Source: Phytophthora hibernalis (taxonomy: Eukaryota; Oomycota; Peronosporomycetes; Peronosporales; Peronosporaceae). Taken from it: a stretch of DNA of 64,000 bases. The notes beneath the pieces were generated by a model. The model saw only the letters and a list, made by a program, of their open reading frames with translations, was not told the origin of the DNA and did not search any database. The position numbers and the translations under genes are program-made. Positions within the stretch are counted from its first letter, which is position 1. Every line of letters begins with the position of its first letter. Shown here one piece after another: positions 63,338 to 64,000 of this stretch. The stretch covers positions 62,001 to 126,000 of the forward strand of contig JAAKBF010000208.1 of the NCBI GenBank assembly GCA_012656075.1. The letters are read 5' to 3'.

Positions 63338-63969
63338 ATGTCTGACGAAGAGCAGGACTGCTGTCCGCTGTGTATGGAGGAGCTGGACATCACGGACCAG
63401 ACATTCAACGCGTGTCCGTGCGGCTACCAGGTGTGTCTCTGGTGCTGGCACCAGATCAAGAACGAGTACAACGGCCTGTGTCCGGCTTGCCGGCAGCCCT
63501 ACGCGGAGCTCTCGAAGCAGAAGAATCCGCTGGACCGTGACGAGTGCGTTTTCGCTTCTTGGCCACTCCATTTCGACCGACTTTGTGACAGTGTTTTGAC
63601 TGACTTTGACAGGGTCGTGCGGCGCACCAAGCAGCGCAAGCAGAAGGAGAAGAGCGAGCGGCGCTCAGCTGCGCAGGCCAAGCACTCGACTGTGAACCGC
63701 AAGAGCCTGCAGAATGTGCGCGTGATGCAGCGCAACCTGGTCTACGTCATCGGCCTGCCCGTGCGCTTCGCAGAGGAGGACGCACTGCGCTCCAACGAGT
63801 GCTTCGGCCAGTACGGCAAGATTGTCAAGGCTGTGGTGAACAAGAGCCACCTGAGCGCGGACAGGGCCAACGCCACGGCCAGCGCGTACATCACGTTCGC
63901 CCACAAGGAGGACGCGCTGTGCTGCATCGTGGCCATTGACGGTTACTTTCTAGACGGGAGTCAGCTTCG
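63338..63969 (+). CDS. NOT4: NOT4/CNOT4-type RING E3 ubiquitin ligase (5' part, runs off the window)
   Basis: A subunit or partner of the CCR4-NOT deadenylation complex; it ubiquitinates ribosome-associated and other substrates. ATG at 63338 follows a C/T-rich leader. The RING is of the C4C4 type: CCPLCMEELDITDQTFNACP, CGYQVCLWCWHQIKNEYNGL, CPACRQPY. A basic helix with KQRKQKEKSERR and an RRM follow: RNLVYVIGLPVRFAEEDALR, ECFGQYGKIVKAVVNKSHLS. A 69-nt intron is predicted at 63544-63612 (GTGCGT donor, GACAG acceptor). Splicing gives LDRDEVVRRTKQRKQ, the expected RING-RRM linker. A second donor GTAAGG at 63970 ends exon 2, so the gene continues beyond 64000. Family assignment is firm. Confidence 0.93.
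63544..63612 (+). other. Predicted 69-nt intron of NOT4, frame-neutral
   Basis: GT-AG intron with a CTGAC branch-like site near its 3' end. Its length is divisible by three and it contains no in-frame stop, so unspliced message would still be open with 23 extra residues. Confidence 0.75.
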
Positions 63970-64000
63970 GTAAGGTTCTACCTTTTTAGGGAGGGTGTAG

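Noticed and set aside
1..64000. A clustered defence or biosynthetic system
   Set aside because: Neighbouring intact genes are unrelated housekeeping or orphan genes; all other clusters are transposon domains.

Overview
The window looks like a stretch of oomycete nuclear genome, most probably Phytophthora or a close peronosporalean relative. The evidence is short GT-AG introns (69-104 nt), a FYVE-type zinc finger fused to ankyrin and TPR repeats, and layered remains of Gypsy, Copia, LINE and Tc1/mariner/pogo elements whose proteins resemble the usual Phytophthora families. Species assignment is inference from recalled family resemblance; no search was run.

Two gene islands flank a repeat desert. 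Left edge: an ankyrin-FYVE-TPR protein (120-2112, minus). Right edge: an Ataxin-2 homologue (56851-58951, plus), a long coiled-coil protein (59315-61966, plus), a small one-membrane-span protein (62044-62724, minus) and the 5' part of a NOT4/CNOT4 E3 ligase (63338 to the window edge, plus). Inside the desert are a serine carboxypeptidase (28991-30399, minus), a secretory-pathway DnaJ/thioredoxin protein (35150-36549, plus) and an unassigned gene (36692-37240, minus). Nearly every conserved gene is broken by single-base frame changes, mostly one missing base and often in a short homopolymer. This points to indels in the assembly rather than to real loss of so many genes.

The desert is nested. 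A gag/protease Gypsy fragment (6480-9627) was hit by a complete LTR retrotransposon (9628-15212) with a 5-bp target duplication (GGTGG), TG...CA LTRs, gag, protease, RT, RNase H, integrase and chromodomain. Then come a minus-strand element with a ~0.9 kb LTR (15.4-18.55 kb; a solo copy of that LTR lies at 32.4-33.3 kb), a second minus-strand Gypsy (18.56-19.49 kb), a foldback element (20164-20783), a ~215-bp tandem repeat carrying covarying hairpins (21.5-23.5 kb) split by a pogo-like transposon (22100-23386), and a Gypsy LTR apparently split by a LINE (24.8-27.9 kb). Further right are a 185-bp MITE, a Gypsy mosaic (37.6-46.3 kb), a minisatellite (46.67-47.12 kb), a complete Tc1/mariner element (47300-49010), a P450 relic and a Copia element with an inverted gag segment (51.5-56.5 kb).

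No operon-like or defence-like cluster was found. The most unusual signal is the set of hairpins between 21.5 and 23.5 kb: the loop is conserved while the stems change in a compensatory way. No tRNA, rRNA or CRISPR array was seen.
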